Position numbers and translations under genes: made by a program
DNA from: Zymoseptoria tritici IPO323
Lineage: Eukaryota; Ascomycota; Dothideomycetes; Mycosphaerellales; Mycosphaerellaceae
Direction of reading: 5' to 3'
NCBI RefSeq assembly: GCF_000219625.1
Contig: NC_018216.1
Location: 3,286,001 to 3,350,000 of the forward strand
DNA: 64,000 nt
Shown: positions 44,746 through 55,452 of the stretch, piece after piece
Layout: every line of letters begins with the position of its first letter
Position numbering within the stretch: position 1 is the stretch's first letter
The notes under the pieces: generated by a model
What the model was told of the DNA's origin: nothing
What the model saw: the letters and a program-made list of their open reading frames with translations, nothing else
The model's database searches: none

Positions 44746-46346
44746 TCATTTTGCTCTCTTGGTGGCCCTGCTCCTCGTTGATCTTGAGTCGCTCGTTTGT
44801 GCGTCCGTCGCATCGGGAATCTGCTGCGGTTTGGCCGCGGCTCTGGTGCTGGTACGCGTCTTCTTCTCAGGCGGAGGCTCCTTTTCAAGCGTTGCCTTTC
44901 GTTTGCGAGAAGTGCTCGTGGGCTTTCTGGCTGCAGGTGCGACTGTCGTAGGCTGACTGCCGGCTCGTTTGGACGTCGCTGTGGAAGTCCTGCTGGCGGT
45001 GATGGATTCTGAAGCGAGGGTAGGTGCTGACATGAGCGGGTCTTCACTGGTCAACAATGATTCCGTTTGATCTGCAGGAGATGTAGCAGGATCAGCCGGA
45101 GTGAGCGGGACATCAAAAGCGACCTTCTTGGTCCGTTTGGCGGGTTTCTCCCCCTCCAGCACCGCCTCTGCTGTGCGCTTTCGTGCTGTTGACACGCCCT
45201 TACCCGGAGATGCGGCATGCGATGCCATCTCGAAGCTGACGCCATTCCGTGCGGTCTCCCGCCGTGCTTCATGGGCCATGTCCGTGATTCGGTCTTGCTC
45301 CTTCGCCGCTGCGCGTCTATGACTTGCCGGCAGCTCCACTGTCGCAACGCTTGATGCATCGTCTTCCTCGTTTGCATCTCCCAAAGCAACGCCTTGTTGC
45401 GAGAGCCAGCCGGAGAGAGCTGCACCCTCGCTGGCATCAGAGTCTGAGGTCAGCTTGCCAAGCAGACTATTCGCCAATTCTCCAGCTGCGTCGTCTGCAT
45501 CATTCCCCGATGATAGCATTTTTGTAATGGTCTCCATGAATGCATTCTCATCCATGCCGTCCAGCCCAGCATCGCCCAGCTTCTGCTTAAGAACTTCCTT
45601 GAGCATGTCAAGATCCAGCGTCGGCGCTCCTTCCTCGCCGTTTTCCTCTTCATCATCTTCCCAATCCTCGTCGCCGTCATCTTCCAGTGTGATTCCAGCT
45701 TGTCTGCTCTTGATTGGCGACTCCAATACGCCAGCTTCAGCCGCCCTCTTCATGTCCGTTGGCATCTCCTTGTGGTCTACCCATCCATCCTCACGCGCGA
45801 ACCGCTTGCGCCAGTCGGGAAGCAATGAGAATGCCGCTGTGCCCTTGCGCAACATGTCGGGGTTTCGAGGATGATTTCTTTCAGCGCGACTGCAGAAGAT
45901 CAGAGGATCTTGCTCCCTGGTGTAGGCCTCGCGATTGAATGAGTTCGTCCTCCCCCTCTTGTCGACCACGCCCTCCGTCTTCTTCAACTCGCTCCGCTTC
46001 CTCTTGACGCCCACTTTATTGTCCCGATCACCAGACAATCCAACGTCCCAATATGCATCATCGCCATACTCGAGGTCGTCCCAGTAGTGGTAGAATTCGT
46101 AATCGTAGAAGTCGTTGTCGATCTCGGCATTGTTACCTGCATAGCCAGGTTCGGGCACTTGACCCTCGGCGAGCTCGTCCTTGAAGCGATCCAAGTCAGC
46201 ATGTGAGCGTCTGCGAATGCAAGAATGTAGGCACCCGCGGCCATCTGCAGGGGTCGTTCACTCACCGCCAGGTCAAACTCATCGTCCACATATAGCCAAG
46301 CGTCGTCGTCGAAGCCGTCCAGGTCGTAATCGAAATCGTCGGCCAT
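44746..46346 (-). CDS. Unknown protein with acidic N-terminus and basic C-terminus
   Basis: Exons 46346-46266 and 46179-44746; 504 residues. The 86-bp intron has a CTGAC branch site 15-20 bp before its AAG acceptor; other AGs leave a stop. The N-terminal 65 residues are strongly acidic and aromatic (DDFDYDLDGFDDDAWLY, then YDYEFYHYWDDLEYGDD). A conserved-looking block follows (DPLIFCSRAERNHPRNPD and AAFSLLPDWRKRFAREDGW), then an acidic stretch, a helical segment (LKEVLKQKLGDAGLDGM), and a Lys/Arg/Ser/Thr-rich tail of about 150 residues with several NLS-like clusters (KRTKKVAF and ARKPTSTSRKRK). A nuclear or chromatin-associated role is an inference from composition only. No family recognised. 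Confidence 0.75.
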
Positions 46347-47165
46347 TGTGGAGGAGGAGGAGGGAGGCAAGTTGGTCGTGGGCGCAGGATGTCACGGCGA
46401 GGTGCTTGCTTGGTTTTGTCCGCTCGCTTCGCTGCGCTGCTCGCTTCACATGCTTGCTTGCTGGAGATGAACGTCACCACCTCATGATCTTTCACTGAGC
46501 ATCAAGCACACCAGAAGGCGGAATTGGCGAGACGTACGAGTGCTGGAGTAGTTGTTTGGGCAAGCCCGCACCGTGAAGAAGATGGAAGTACTTCCATTGC
46601 ACAATGACGACGAGGGGCAATGTCCAACTCTTGCTTGGCCTAGCCTAGATACATGCATCCATCGATGTACATCTTGGTGGAGGCAGCATATCATACGGTA
46701 TTACTCCAGAATATGGCCCTTACGATATCCGCCAGACCTTCTCCAAAGCATATGCTCCCTCGCATGCCAATATATATTGGACGCGACCTGGATGGGAGGA
46801 AGACTCTCCTTTGCTGTACCAAGTGCCAGAACTATACATCTACCATCTGCACCGCTTCCCCTGCCTCTTGCGCCCTCTACGCGTTGGCTATCCGCGACTT
46901 GTCTGTATCTACAAGACAAGCCATATCTCTTTCACGTCCTACCTAGAACTATACCCGACGTTTATATATCCTTGCAAATCTTGGTCGGCCAGCGCCGGCT
47001 TTAGAACTACTCCTCCCACATCCTCGCCGAGGGATCGGCTCAAAGGAACGAGCTCCCGTCTCGACTTCACGCTCTACTCCTTGGGTGAGCTGACCTGAGA
47101 TTTCTTTGCGTCTGCCCATGGAGCGAGCTTGCCGTTGATTGTATTGCTACATCCTCACAATCACA
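46347..47165. other. Divergent promoter region
   Basis: 819 bp between two divergent starts. It is pyrimidine-rich near 46830-46990 and contains TATATAT-type words at about 46770 and 46965. No gene. Confidence 0.5.
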
Positions 47166-49319
47166 ATGCGTACAGTGTCTTCGGCCGCCAGATTCCGAGC
47201 GTTGCGTGCATCCGTCAACACATCCTTGCCGCGAACTGGACAGCGATGGAATTCCACAGCGTCTGCGGCACGCGATCAGGCTCCGGAGCCATTGAAGTCC
47301 ATTCTGATCGCCAACAGAGGAGAAATTGCACTCCGAGTTGGAAGAACGGCGTCTCAATACGGTATCCGAACCACCACTCTCTACACGGATCCGGATCGGC
47401 ACAGTCAGCATGCCTTGAGCTCTCCCTTCGCAGTCAACTTGGGCAGCACAGATCAATATCTCAACGGCACTCGTATCATCCAAGTCGCCAAGGAGCAGGG
47501 CTGTCAGGCGATTCACCCGGGCTATGGCTTCCTCAGCGAGAATGCCGATTTTGCCAAAGCATGTACCGACGCCGGCGTCAAATTCATCGGACCACCTCAC
47601 AAGGCCATCGAAGCAATGGGCGACAAGAGCCGCAGCAAAGAGATCATGATTGATGCTGGCGTACCATGTATCCCGGGCTATCACGGATCGAACCAAGATC
47701 CCAAGTTTCTGGAAGCAGAAGCCGAGAAAATGGGCTACCCGGTATTGCTGAAAGCCGTCAAAGGCGGCGGTGGAAAAGGTATGCGTATTGTTATGCAGGC
47801 AGAAGAGTTTCATCAGCAGCTTGACTCGGCCAAGTCGGAAGCCAGGAGTTCGTTCGGAGACGATGTGATGTTGGTCGAGAAGTACATCACCACGCCGCGT
47901 CACATTGAAGTCCAAGTGTTCGCCGATCAGCACGGGAATTGTGTTGCATTGGGCGAACGTGATTGCAGTATCCAGCGACGACATCAGAAGGTGTTGGAAG
48001 AGTCTCCTGCACCCAACCTTGCCGAGGATATTCGACAGGATTTGTGGGAGAAGGCACGACAGGCTGCGCTTGCTGTGGGTTATGAGGGTGCGGGAACCGT
48101 AGAGTTCATTTTCGACAACGACTCGGGCGAATTCTTCTTCATGGAAATGAATACGAGGTTACAAGTCGAGCATCCGGTCACCGAGATGGTCACAGGCGAA
48201 GACCTTGTACGCTGGCAGATCATCGTCGCCGAGGGTGGCAAGCTTCCTCTCACACAGGCAGAGGTCGAGGAGAGAATCAGAAGTCGTGGCCATGCCATTG
48301 AAGCACGCATCTACGCGGAGGATCCCAGCATGAACTTCATCCCGTCCACTGGCAAGTTGCTTCACCTCCGGACACCCGCAGAATCGGAGAGTGTTCGCAT
48401 CGATGCCGGATTTGTGGAAGGTGATGAAGTATCCAGCCATTACGATCCCATGATCGCTAAGCTCATCGTCAGCGGACCTGACCGGACTGCCGCTTTACAG
48501 AAGATGGTGACCGCTCTGGAACAGTACGAAATCGCTGGGCCTACCACCAATATTGAGTTCTGCAAGAAAGTCTGCCTCAGCCCAGACTTCATCGCGGGCA
48601 ACGTCGAGACTGGCTACATCCCGAAGCATCACGATGAGCTATTTGTGGAGGAGCCAGTGACCGACGAGATCTGGGCCCAAGCTGCCATTGGATTGTACGA
48701 GGCAGACCTTGCGAAGCACCGCTCTCCTCAACTCCCCGTGCAAACGATCGGGTTTGGCAACGCTCCACAGCCGAGAACATTCAACCTCGCGCAAACCTAC
48801 ACAGACCCGCAGAAAACTCCAAAACCAGTCCCAGTACAAGTTCTGAAGACTGAGGGAGGCACTTATCACGTCACGGTGAACTCGAATACCTATGCGATCA
48901 CATCAACCTACAACCTACACACTCACAGCCTATCAACATTTTTCCCTCACACTCGGCTTGACTCGACACTTGTGCTATCTCCCGAAGCAGAGTCGACATC
49001 TCTCTCCCTATTCTCACAAGGTCGCCAACACCGCTTACACCTGGTTCTGCCTCCTTGGGCCGAGAAAGCATTGGGTCTGAAAGACGTGGCCAACTCGGTT
49101 CTTGCGCCGATGCCGTGCAAGGTGTTGAGAGTGATGTGCAAAGAAGGCGACGAGGTGAAGAAGAATCAGCCTCTAATCGTGATTGAGAGCATGAAGATGG
49201 AGACTGTGATTCGTGCACCGGCGGACGGAAAAGTCAGCAAGGTGGTGTTGAAGGAGGGCGATATGGCTAAGGCAGGCCGGGCGCTGGTGGAATTCGAAGA
49301 GGGAGAGACGGAGTCGTGA
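47166..49319 (+). CDS. Methylcrotonyl-CoA carboxylase biotin-carrying alpha subunit, mitochondrial
   Basis: Single exon, 717 residues, first ATG at 47166. An Arg/Ser/Ala-rich presequence (MRTVSSAARFRALRASV to about residue 40) indicates mitochondrial import. The biotin carboxylase domain shows ILIANRGEIALRV, the ATP-grasp glycine loop KAVKGGGGKGMRIV, ERDCSIQRRHQKVLEE and FMEMNTRLQVEHPVTE. The biotinyl domain is at the C-terminus with the biotin-accepting Lys in IESMKMETVI. A 140-residue linker lies between. The length and linker fit MCC-alpha better than acetyl-CoA or pyruvate carboxylase. The enzyme carboxylates 3-methylcrotonyl-CoA in leucine breakdown together with a beta subunit that is not in this window. 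Confidence 0.93.
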   Translation: MRTVSSAARFRALRASVNTSLPRTGQRWNSTASAARDQAPEPLKSILIANRGEIALRVGRTASQYGIRTTTLYTDPDRHSQHALSSPFAVNLGSTDQYLNGTRIIQVAKEQGCQAIHPGYGFLSENADFAKACTDAGVKFIGPPHKAIEAMGDKSRSKEIMIDAGVPCIPGYHGSNQDPKFLEAEAEKMGYPVLLKAVKGGGGKGMRIVMQAEEFHQQLDSAKSEARSSFGDDVMLVEKYITTPRHIEVQVFADQHGNCVALGERDCSIQRRHQKVLEESPAPNLAEDIRQDLWEKARQAALAVGYEGAGTVEFIFDNDSGEFFFMEMNTRLQVEHPVTEMVTGEDLVRWQIIVAEGGKLPLTQAEVEERIRSRGHAIEARIYAEDPSMNFIPSTGKLLHLRTPAESESVRIDAGFVEGDEVSSHYDPMIAKLIVSGPDRTAALQKMVTALEQYEIAGPTTNIEFCKKVCLSPDFIAGNVETGYIPKHHDELFVEEPVTDEIWAQAAIGLYEADLAKHRSPQLPVQTIGFGNAPQPRTFNLAQTYTDPQKTPKPVPVQVLKTEGGTYHVTVNSNTYAITSTYNLHTHSLSTFFPHTRLDSTLVLSPEAESTSLSLFSQGRQHRLHLVLPPWAEKALGLKDVANSVLAPMPCKVLRVMCKEGDEVKKNQPLIVIESMKMETVIRAPADGKVSKVVLKEGDMAKAGRALVEFEEGETES

Positions 49320-49739
49320 ACATAGCCGCAGGCGTTAACATGTGCTGCAGATCTCGTGACTGCTCACGCTGTGCGTGCGTTTTGGGAGAGGAGGGTCAAA
49401 TGGTACGTCGAAAAGAAATTGCACGATCATGTGCTGGAGCTCAAAACGGGGAGTATTTTTGATACGACGAATTGCACTCCATCGTCTACAACCTCCGCGC
49501 ACGCCCGCAGGCGTGGAAGAAGGTGGAGGCAGAGGCAGAGAGCGAGAAGATCAACGCAGCGTCCGAGACTTTCAACTTTGGCTCGCTTTCTAAGACTTTC
49601 GCTAACAGCGCTCTCATACGACACAGGGATGGTAGCAGAACTCGCAGAACTGCCGCGATAGTATCGTGTCCTCGCGACCTATTCATGAATGCTGCAACAT
49701 TGCACTTATGCCCTCCTCGTCCACTCCACGAACCCCTAT
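49320..49739. other. Convergent spacer MCC-alpha/RTT103
   Basis: 420 bp of 3' flank. It includes the downstream copy of the 57-bp duplicated end of the RTT103-like gene (49681-49737). Otherwise no gene. Confidence 0.6.
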
Positions 49740-49794
49740 TCATGAATGCTGCAACATTGCACTTATGCCCTCCTCGTCCACCCCACCAACACCT
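49681..49794. repeat. 57-bp tandem duplication across the end of the RTT103-like gene
   Basis: Units 49681-49737 and 49738-49794 are nearly identical, beginning ATTCATGAATGCTGCAACAT. The gene-proximal copy carries the last 18 codons and the stop of the RTT103-like CDS. The distal copy repeats that coding end, with its own stop, in the same frame after the first stop. Confidence 0.92.
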
Positions 49795-51086
49795 GCATTC
49801 AGAAAGTCATCCTCCTCTGCCGCGCTCGATTTGTGGCTCATCTTCCTCCGCTTCAGTCTCGGATCGCCCGGACTGCCAGCCGTCGGGTTCGTGTGGTCCT
49901 CACTCGACGCGGCACGAATGTGGTTATTCGAACTCAAGGCATTCAGAGTTTCGAGAAGTGACTTCTGCGCTTGATCCGCCGCGATCGTGTCTTGGTTCTG
50001 GATGTAGGATTGCTGAGGCGGAGGTTCGTTGAAGTTTGGCGGTTGTTCTTCAATCACGTCTGCACCGGTAGTCGTGGTATACATCTGTTCGGACTGCTTG
50101 GCGTCGTTCGATGTTTCTGATTGTTGTGGCGGTTTCATCGTTTCGGTATCTGGAGGCGGTGGTGTGAATTCCTCCATGTCAGGACGTTGATTCCAGTCTT
50201 CTTCGCCGTTAGTCATGCCATGGTCGTGAGACGGGACGTCCTGTCCGCGCATGATGCTATCCTCAACATCGCGAATGGTACCTTCCATCGTTTCGATGCG
50301 ATTGGTCAAGTCTGCTGCGCTGGCTTCCTCCTCGGATACCTTCGCCCGGTTCGATTCCAACAGCCTCTCCAAGCCTGATACCAGCTCTCTTCGCGCCTGC
50401 AAACTCGCTTGCACCGCTCCTTGTGCCGCCATCAGCTCCTTCACCAAACCGCGTAGCTTAGCCGCTCGGACTGGAGCACTTGGCACAGGTGTCGCAGGAT
50501 CAGTCATTTTCGCATACTCGTTATTTGCGTTTGCGACTGGCGTTTGTGCAGACGACTCGGCCTTGCTTGTGGCCACCTGGCTCTTGTTGATAGCTTCCAG
50601 CTCCGGTGCAATACCACCTCCTCCAAACAGACTGCCTCCCAATCTCGCGCCTCCTCCTAGTGTCTTCCCTGATGACTTGCTCTTGTCGAGTTCATCACAC
50701 CTCTTTTCCAGTTGCTCCTGAATTCTCGGATCGAAAATGCTCCTCTGCCGCCAGACCTCGACCACTCTCCTCAGCTTCCCTTGCATGTCTTGACTCGCAC
50801 CCTTGTATGCCAACGCTGTCGCATCTGCGATCAATGGCTCAAACGCGAGAAGAAAGTCTTGTTTTGAACGTGCACGCGATTGCTGTACGACTTCATTGGC
50901 GAGGTAGATCAGATTGAGACGCTTGGAGGAGCTGGGCGTGTCTTGTAGTCGTGCCAGCCAGAGTGCTGCAGTGCGGTCTGCGTGTCGTCGGTGGAACATG
51001 ATCCATTGCGCGACGGTCACAATGCTGTCTTGGGTCGGTTCGAGGTAGTCGAGCTTTCCACGGACCGCATCATCGGAGTAGGACAT
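49740..51086 (-). CDS. CID-domain protein, RTT103/RPRD type
   Basis: Single exon, 448 residues, start ATG at 51086. Residues 1-135 form a CTD-interaction domain (MSYSDDAVRGKLDYLEPTQD, then IVTVAQWIMFHRRHADR, LNLIYLANEVVQQSR and VVEVWRQRSIFDPRIQEQLE). A helical coiled segment covers about 205-280 (VQASLQARRELVSGLERLLESN, shortened here as ELVSGLERLLESN). A Gln/Pro/Thr-rich tail ends in SPGDPRLKRRKMS. This is the yeast Rtt103/human RPRD layout; these proteins bind Ser2-phosphorylated RNA polymerase II CTD and help termination (family knowledge). The stop lies inside a recent 57-bp tandem duplication. Promoter shared with the divergent clathrin gene. Confidence 0.9.
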   Translation of the reverse strand: MSYSDDAVRGKLDYLEPTQDSIVTVAQWIMFHRRHADRTAALWLARLQDTPSSSKRLNLIYLANEVVQQSRARSKQDFLLAFEPLIADATALAYKGASQDMQGKLRRVVEVWRQRSIFDPRIQEQLEKRCDELDKSKSSGKTLGGGARLGGSLFGGGGIAPELEAINKSQVATSKAESSAQTPVANANNEYAKMTDPATPVPSAPVRAAKLRGLVKELMAAQGAVQASLQARRELVSGLERLLESNRAKVSEEEASAADLTNRIETMEGTIRDVEDSIMRGQDVPSHDHGMTNGEEDWNQRPDMEEFTPPPPDTETMKPPQQSETSNDAKQSEQMYTTTTGADVIEEQPPNFNEPPPQQSYIQNQDTIAADQAQKSLLETLNALSSNNHIRAASSEDHTNPTAGSPGDPRLKRRKMSHKSSAAEEDDFLNAGVGGVDEEGISAMLQHS

Positions 51087-51432
51087 GATTGCCGAGGATG
51101 AAGTAAAGTGCGGCCGACGCGAGGAGGATGTAAAGGATCAGAAGTGGTTTGCGAAGAAAGTGAAGATCCGTTGTGAGCAAGACAAGCTTGACGGTATTTG
51201 GCGGAGCTGTTTGCGCTAGCGTCGCAAGTCGCAGGGGCCACCAGCTTTCCTTGTGATCGTGCCTTCTGGCAAGCACCAACAATCAACGATCCGATCTGTT
51301 CGACACCGCACTTCCTCCATACCTATCAACTGACTTCGAGATTGCACTGAAGCCCGTTCCATTACCTCAGCTCCACACATATAGCCTCGAGACGCGAACC
51401 AAATCGACGACGGAAGATCAGGCACCGCGAAC
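51087..51432. other. Divergent promoter, RTT103-like/clathrin light chain
   Basis: 346 bp between two starts on opposite strands. A 70-codon minus-strand ORF overlaps the RTT103-like start and is treated as chance. Confidence 0.55.
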
Positions 51433-52234
51433 ATGGCGGACAGGTTTCCTTCTCTCGACGACTTTGACGCTGGTATGCCCGTTCACTGGACGGAGTCTCA
51501 CTTGCACAAGCTAATGACATTCAGGCAAGACAGAGGCGACTGGCCAGTCCTCACTCGACGCCCTCGACAGCGAAGAACCCTCCGACTTCCTTGCCCGCGA
51601 ACGAGCAGCACTAGGAGAGGATGCTGAGCTATTCGCATCAAGTGCCGACAACACTGCCACAGTCGCCGATGCCGATGATGACGACGACGATGATCTTCTG
51701 GGTGGAGGTGGTGGAAGCAGCAACCATGACATGAACGGTGCGATGGACGATTTCGAATCATCATTTCCGGCGGTCGACACGTCCAATGAAGCAGTCGCAC
51801 CAGGTGGCAGTATTACTGGCTCTACGACCCTTCCATACCAGTCATCCACCTACGTCGACGAGGCTGAGCCTGAGGTTCTACGGGAATGGCGCGAACGTCG
51901 CGATCTTCAAATTCAGCATCGCGATGAGGTGTCGGCTGGAAAGAAGGCGGAGACTGTGAAAGCTGCCCAGCAGGCAGTGGATGAATTCTACGAGAACTAC
52001 AACAACCGCAAGGACAAGCAAATCGCGCAGACGAGGAAGGAGGCAGAGGAGTTTTTGAAGAACCGGGAGGACACCACAAGCGGAGGCACGAGCTGGGAGA
52101 GAATTGCCAAGCTGGTGGATTTGAGTGGTAAGGGGACATCGGGAGGTGCGGCAGGTAGTGGCAAGGCGAAAATGAGGGAGCTGTTGGTGAACTTGAGGAA
52201 GGACGAGAAGGCGCCAGGTGCTACTGGGTATTGA
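51433..52234 (+). CDS. CLC1: Clathrin light chain
   Basis: Exons 51433-51472 and 51525-52234, with a 52-bp intron; 249 residues. The N-terminus MADRFPSLDDFDAG is the short first exon. An acidic stretch (DADDDDDDD) follows, then the heavy-chain binding helix (EVLREWRERRDLQIQHRDE and AQQAVDEFYENYNNRKDKQ) and the C-terminal block (WERIAKLVDLSGK and MRELLVNLRKDEKAPGA). This is the fungal clathrin light chain order. It coats vesicles at the plasma membrane and trans-Golgi and regulates heavy-chain assembly. Length matches the yeast protein (about 233). Confidence 0.94.
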
Positions 52235-52902
52235 GGGAGGAGAGTGTACTATGAGAGCGCCTGAGTAATGGAGTCTGCGATCGTGTCAATGTCGCGGAAA
52301 AGATTGGCTAGCAGAAGAGTCACGAACAAGCGTCCTCTCGAGAAGCAGACGAGTATGCTTGCAATCACCACAAACTTGGTAGTAGAATGTGGTCAGTCTG
52401 GTGTCTCGCGACCGTAGCCTAGCCACGACAGCGACGACACAGCCAGATGATCCAGTTCGCTAGACTGCTTTGTCATACAATGCGAGTCTTCCGGCTCCGT
52501 TCAAATATCATCCTCAGTGACAATCCACCTCCGACGAGACCTTGAATCTTCACGTGACCTGTTCAGAGCTGGGGAAGCCGGGGTCTTCGACGTCGGAGCT
52601 GTGGCCGTTGCATTGACATGACATCCAGGGATCCTCCCCACGTCCGACAACGAAACATCCACGACGTGTATACCATTGGTGTAGCACCTGCCTAACTCTT
52701 CCGTTCGCCTTTCATTCAGCCTTGTTGACGTCGATACTCACGACATTAGATCTCTCTGGACATCTTGCGTGTTGCTTGGACGGTCCATTGGTATTCGCGT
52801 CATCGATCATGTCGATTGGAAAAGGCGGGCAATAGTGCGACACTGCGAGTTTGACGGATTGGCGACGAGTCGTGGCGAAGAAGGGGAATCGCTGCCACTG
52901 CG
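52235..52902. other. Spacer upstream of the MDL1-type exporter
   Basis: 668 bp, with no gene seen. It holds the 3' flank of the clathrin gene and the promoter of the ABC exporter. Confidence 0.5.
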
Positions 52903-55378
52903 ATGGCCTTGCGTGGGCCGAACATCCTTGCGCGGCGGGCGTGGGACAGTTTGGGAAATGGCGCGTTGTTCACAACCAGAATACGGAGCTGCATAGGTGA
53001 ACCACAGCGGCCGGGATGGACATGTACGACGCAAGTTGGACTGCGGGCTGGCGCCTTACCATCCTCACAACTACGAAATCTCTTCACCAGCCGGAATGGA
53101 CCACTCTCACGCCCGGCGACGTGTTCCAAAGGTACCGCGATCAAGCAGTCGTTGTCTGTGGCCATAGCACAACAGCGACTGCTGCAGACCTCGAAGCCCT
53201 CCCACGAAGCGCGTGCGGTCACCGAACCATCCGGGAAAGAGAAGTCCCGCGGGCAGGCGGCGAAGCAGTCCAGCGATCCGGCCGATGAGGACGCCGAGGA
53301 TGAGACACAAAACTTCAAAAAGTCGGACAAAGCCGCGAAAGCTTCGCAGATCAATCTCAGCGCAAAACTCTCCGGTGGAGGCAAAGATGGTAAGGGCAAG
53401 CCCGGTGGAGGTCGGCAAGAGGTCTGGCGGTTGTTGAAGATTGCTCGTCCCGAGTTGCGAATCTTGAGTTGGGCATTCCTCTTCTTGCTCATCAGCAGCA
53501 GCATCACGATGACCATTCCGTTCAGTATCGGAAAGATCTTGGATGCTGCCACAGCGGAGCAAGGGACTCTGTTCGGCCTCGAGATGGAACACTTTTACAT
53601 CGGACTCGGTCTGCTTCTGGCGACCGGAGCGTGTGCCAACTATGGACGCATCATTCTTTTGAGGATTGTGGGAGAGAGAATTGTCACAAAACTGCGGAGT
53701 TCGTTGTTCAAGAGGACGTTCGTGCAAAATGCTGAATTCTTCGACGCAAATCGCGTGGGAGATCTCATCAGCAGACTGGGAAGCGATACGATCATCGTTG
53801 GAAAGAGCATCACACAGAATCTTTCGGATGGAATGCGATCATTGGTATCCGCAACCGCTGGACTATCGTTGATGGGATATGTCAGCCTCAAGCTCACGGG
53901 AATTCTGGCCATCATGTTTCCTCCCGTAGCACTCGGTGCCTTTCTTTACGGTCGTGCAATTCGCAATCTCTCTCGCCGGATACAAAAGAATCTTGGTACC
54001 CTCACGAAGATTGCGGAGGAGAGGCTGGGCAATGTGCGCACTAGTCAGGCCTTCGCCGGAGAGCAGCAAGAGGTGCACCGATACAACACGCAAGTCAGGA
54101 AGATCTTCTTCCTTGGCCGAAAGGAGGCCTTCATCTCCGCGACATTCTTCTCTACTTCTGGGTTCATGGGCAACCTGACTTTCCTCGTGTTGCTCTATGT
54201 CGGAGGAGGCATGGTCAAATCAGGAGCAATCAGCGTTGGTGACCTTACAACTTTCCTCATGTACACGGGATATGCTGGGAGCAGTCTCTTCGGTCTGTCA
54301 TCTTTCTACTCCGAGCTGATGAAGGGAGTGGGTGCGGCCAGTCGGCTGTTCGAGCTACAAGACCGTCAGCCCACAATTTCTCCCACGAAAGGTGACATGG
54401 TCAAGTCGGCTCGAGGAACGATCGAGTTCAAGGATGTCGCCTTCTCGTATCCAACACGGCCAGCGCTGAAGATCTTCACGGACCTCACATTCAAGATTCC
54501 TCAAGGAAGCAACGTGGCTATCGTCGCGCCATCGGGAGCCGGAAAGTCCACTGTTGCAAGCTTACTCATGCGCTTCTACGATCCCATTCAAGGCAGCATA
54601 ACCATTGATGGGAAGGATATCAGCACGATGAATGCAAAGCAATTGAGGCGGAAGATTGGCTACGTTGGGCAGGAACCTGTGCTGTTCTCGGGCACCATTG
54701 CTGAGAATATTGCATATGGTCGACCACAAGCCAGCCGCAGTGAGATTGTCGCCGCTGCCCGTCAAGCTAATTGTCAATTCATCTCCGACTTTGTGAGTAC
54801 CTTGTTATACTGATATTGAAACCTATACTGACTCGCCTTGGCAGCCCGATGGCCTCGAAACTTTTGCTGGCGCGCGCGGCACTCAGTTGTCTGGAGGCCA
54901 GAAGCAACGAATTGCCATTGCGAGAGCGTTACTCAAAGAGCCTGACATCCTCGTTCTCGACGAAGCCACCTCGGCTCTGGACGCTGAGAGTGAGACACTT
55001 GTCAATCATGCATTGCAAAGCTTGCTCCGAGGCGACAACACCACCATTTCCATTGCACACCGTCTCAGCACAATCCAACGCAGTGACACCATCATCTGCA
55101 TTGGTACCGACGGAAAGGTGGCACAGATGGGCAGTTACGTAGAGCTGAGCAAGGACAAGACTGGTGCTTTTGCAAAGTTGATGGAGTGGCAATTGAGTGG
55201 TGGCGAACCGAAGCCGAAGCCGAAGCGCGAAGAGAAAACTCTTGGTGAAGATGGGGAGGAGTTGACGGAGGAAGCGAGAATGAAGCTGAGGCTTGAGGAG
55301 CACGATCATGATGAGGGAGACGAGCACGAGGTGGAGGAGGCGGAGGAAGTGAAGAAGGTCAAGGCGAAGGGCAGGTAA
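52903..55378 (+). CDS. Mitochondrial ABC half-transporter, MDL1/ABCB10 type
   Basis: Exons 52903-54792 and 54845-55378, with a 52-bp intron; 807 residues. A long Arg/Ser-rich N-terminal region (MALRGPNILARRAWDSLG onward) is consistent with mitochondrial import. The membrane domain (residues about 175-480) starts RPELRILSWAFLFLLIS and includes FFDANRVGDLISRLGSD. The nucleotide-binding domain shows Walker A as APSGAGKST (first Gly replaced by Ala), Q-loop VGQEPVLFSG, signature LSGGQKQRIAIARA, Walker B ILVLDEATSALD and H-loop IAHRLST. A charged acidic/Lys tail of about 70 residues follows. In yeast, Mdl1 exports peptides from the mitochondrial matrix. The 3' end lies 75 bp from the convergent transporter gene. 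Confidence 0.92.
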
Positions 55379-55452
55379 ACCGCCGCCACGACGCATTTGA
55401 GAGCAGGCTTGAAGTGCTTGAGATCTGTCGCGATACCAGTCGATTGCTAGGG

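Noticed and set aside
51070..51282. Minus-strand 70-codon ORF with a hydrophobic end upstream of the RTT103-like gene
   Set aside because: It overlaps the RTT103-like start and lies in a divergent promoter; no family signal.
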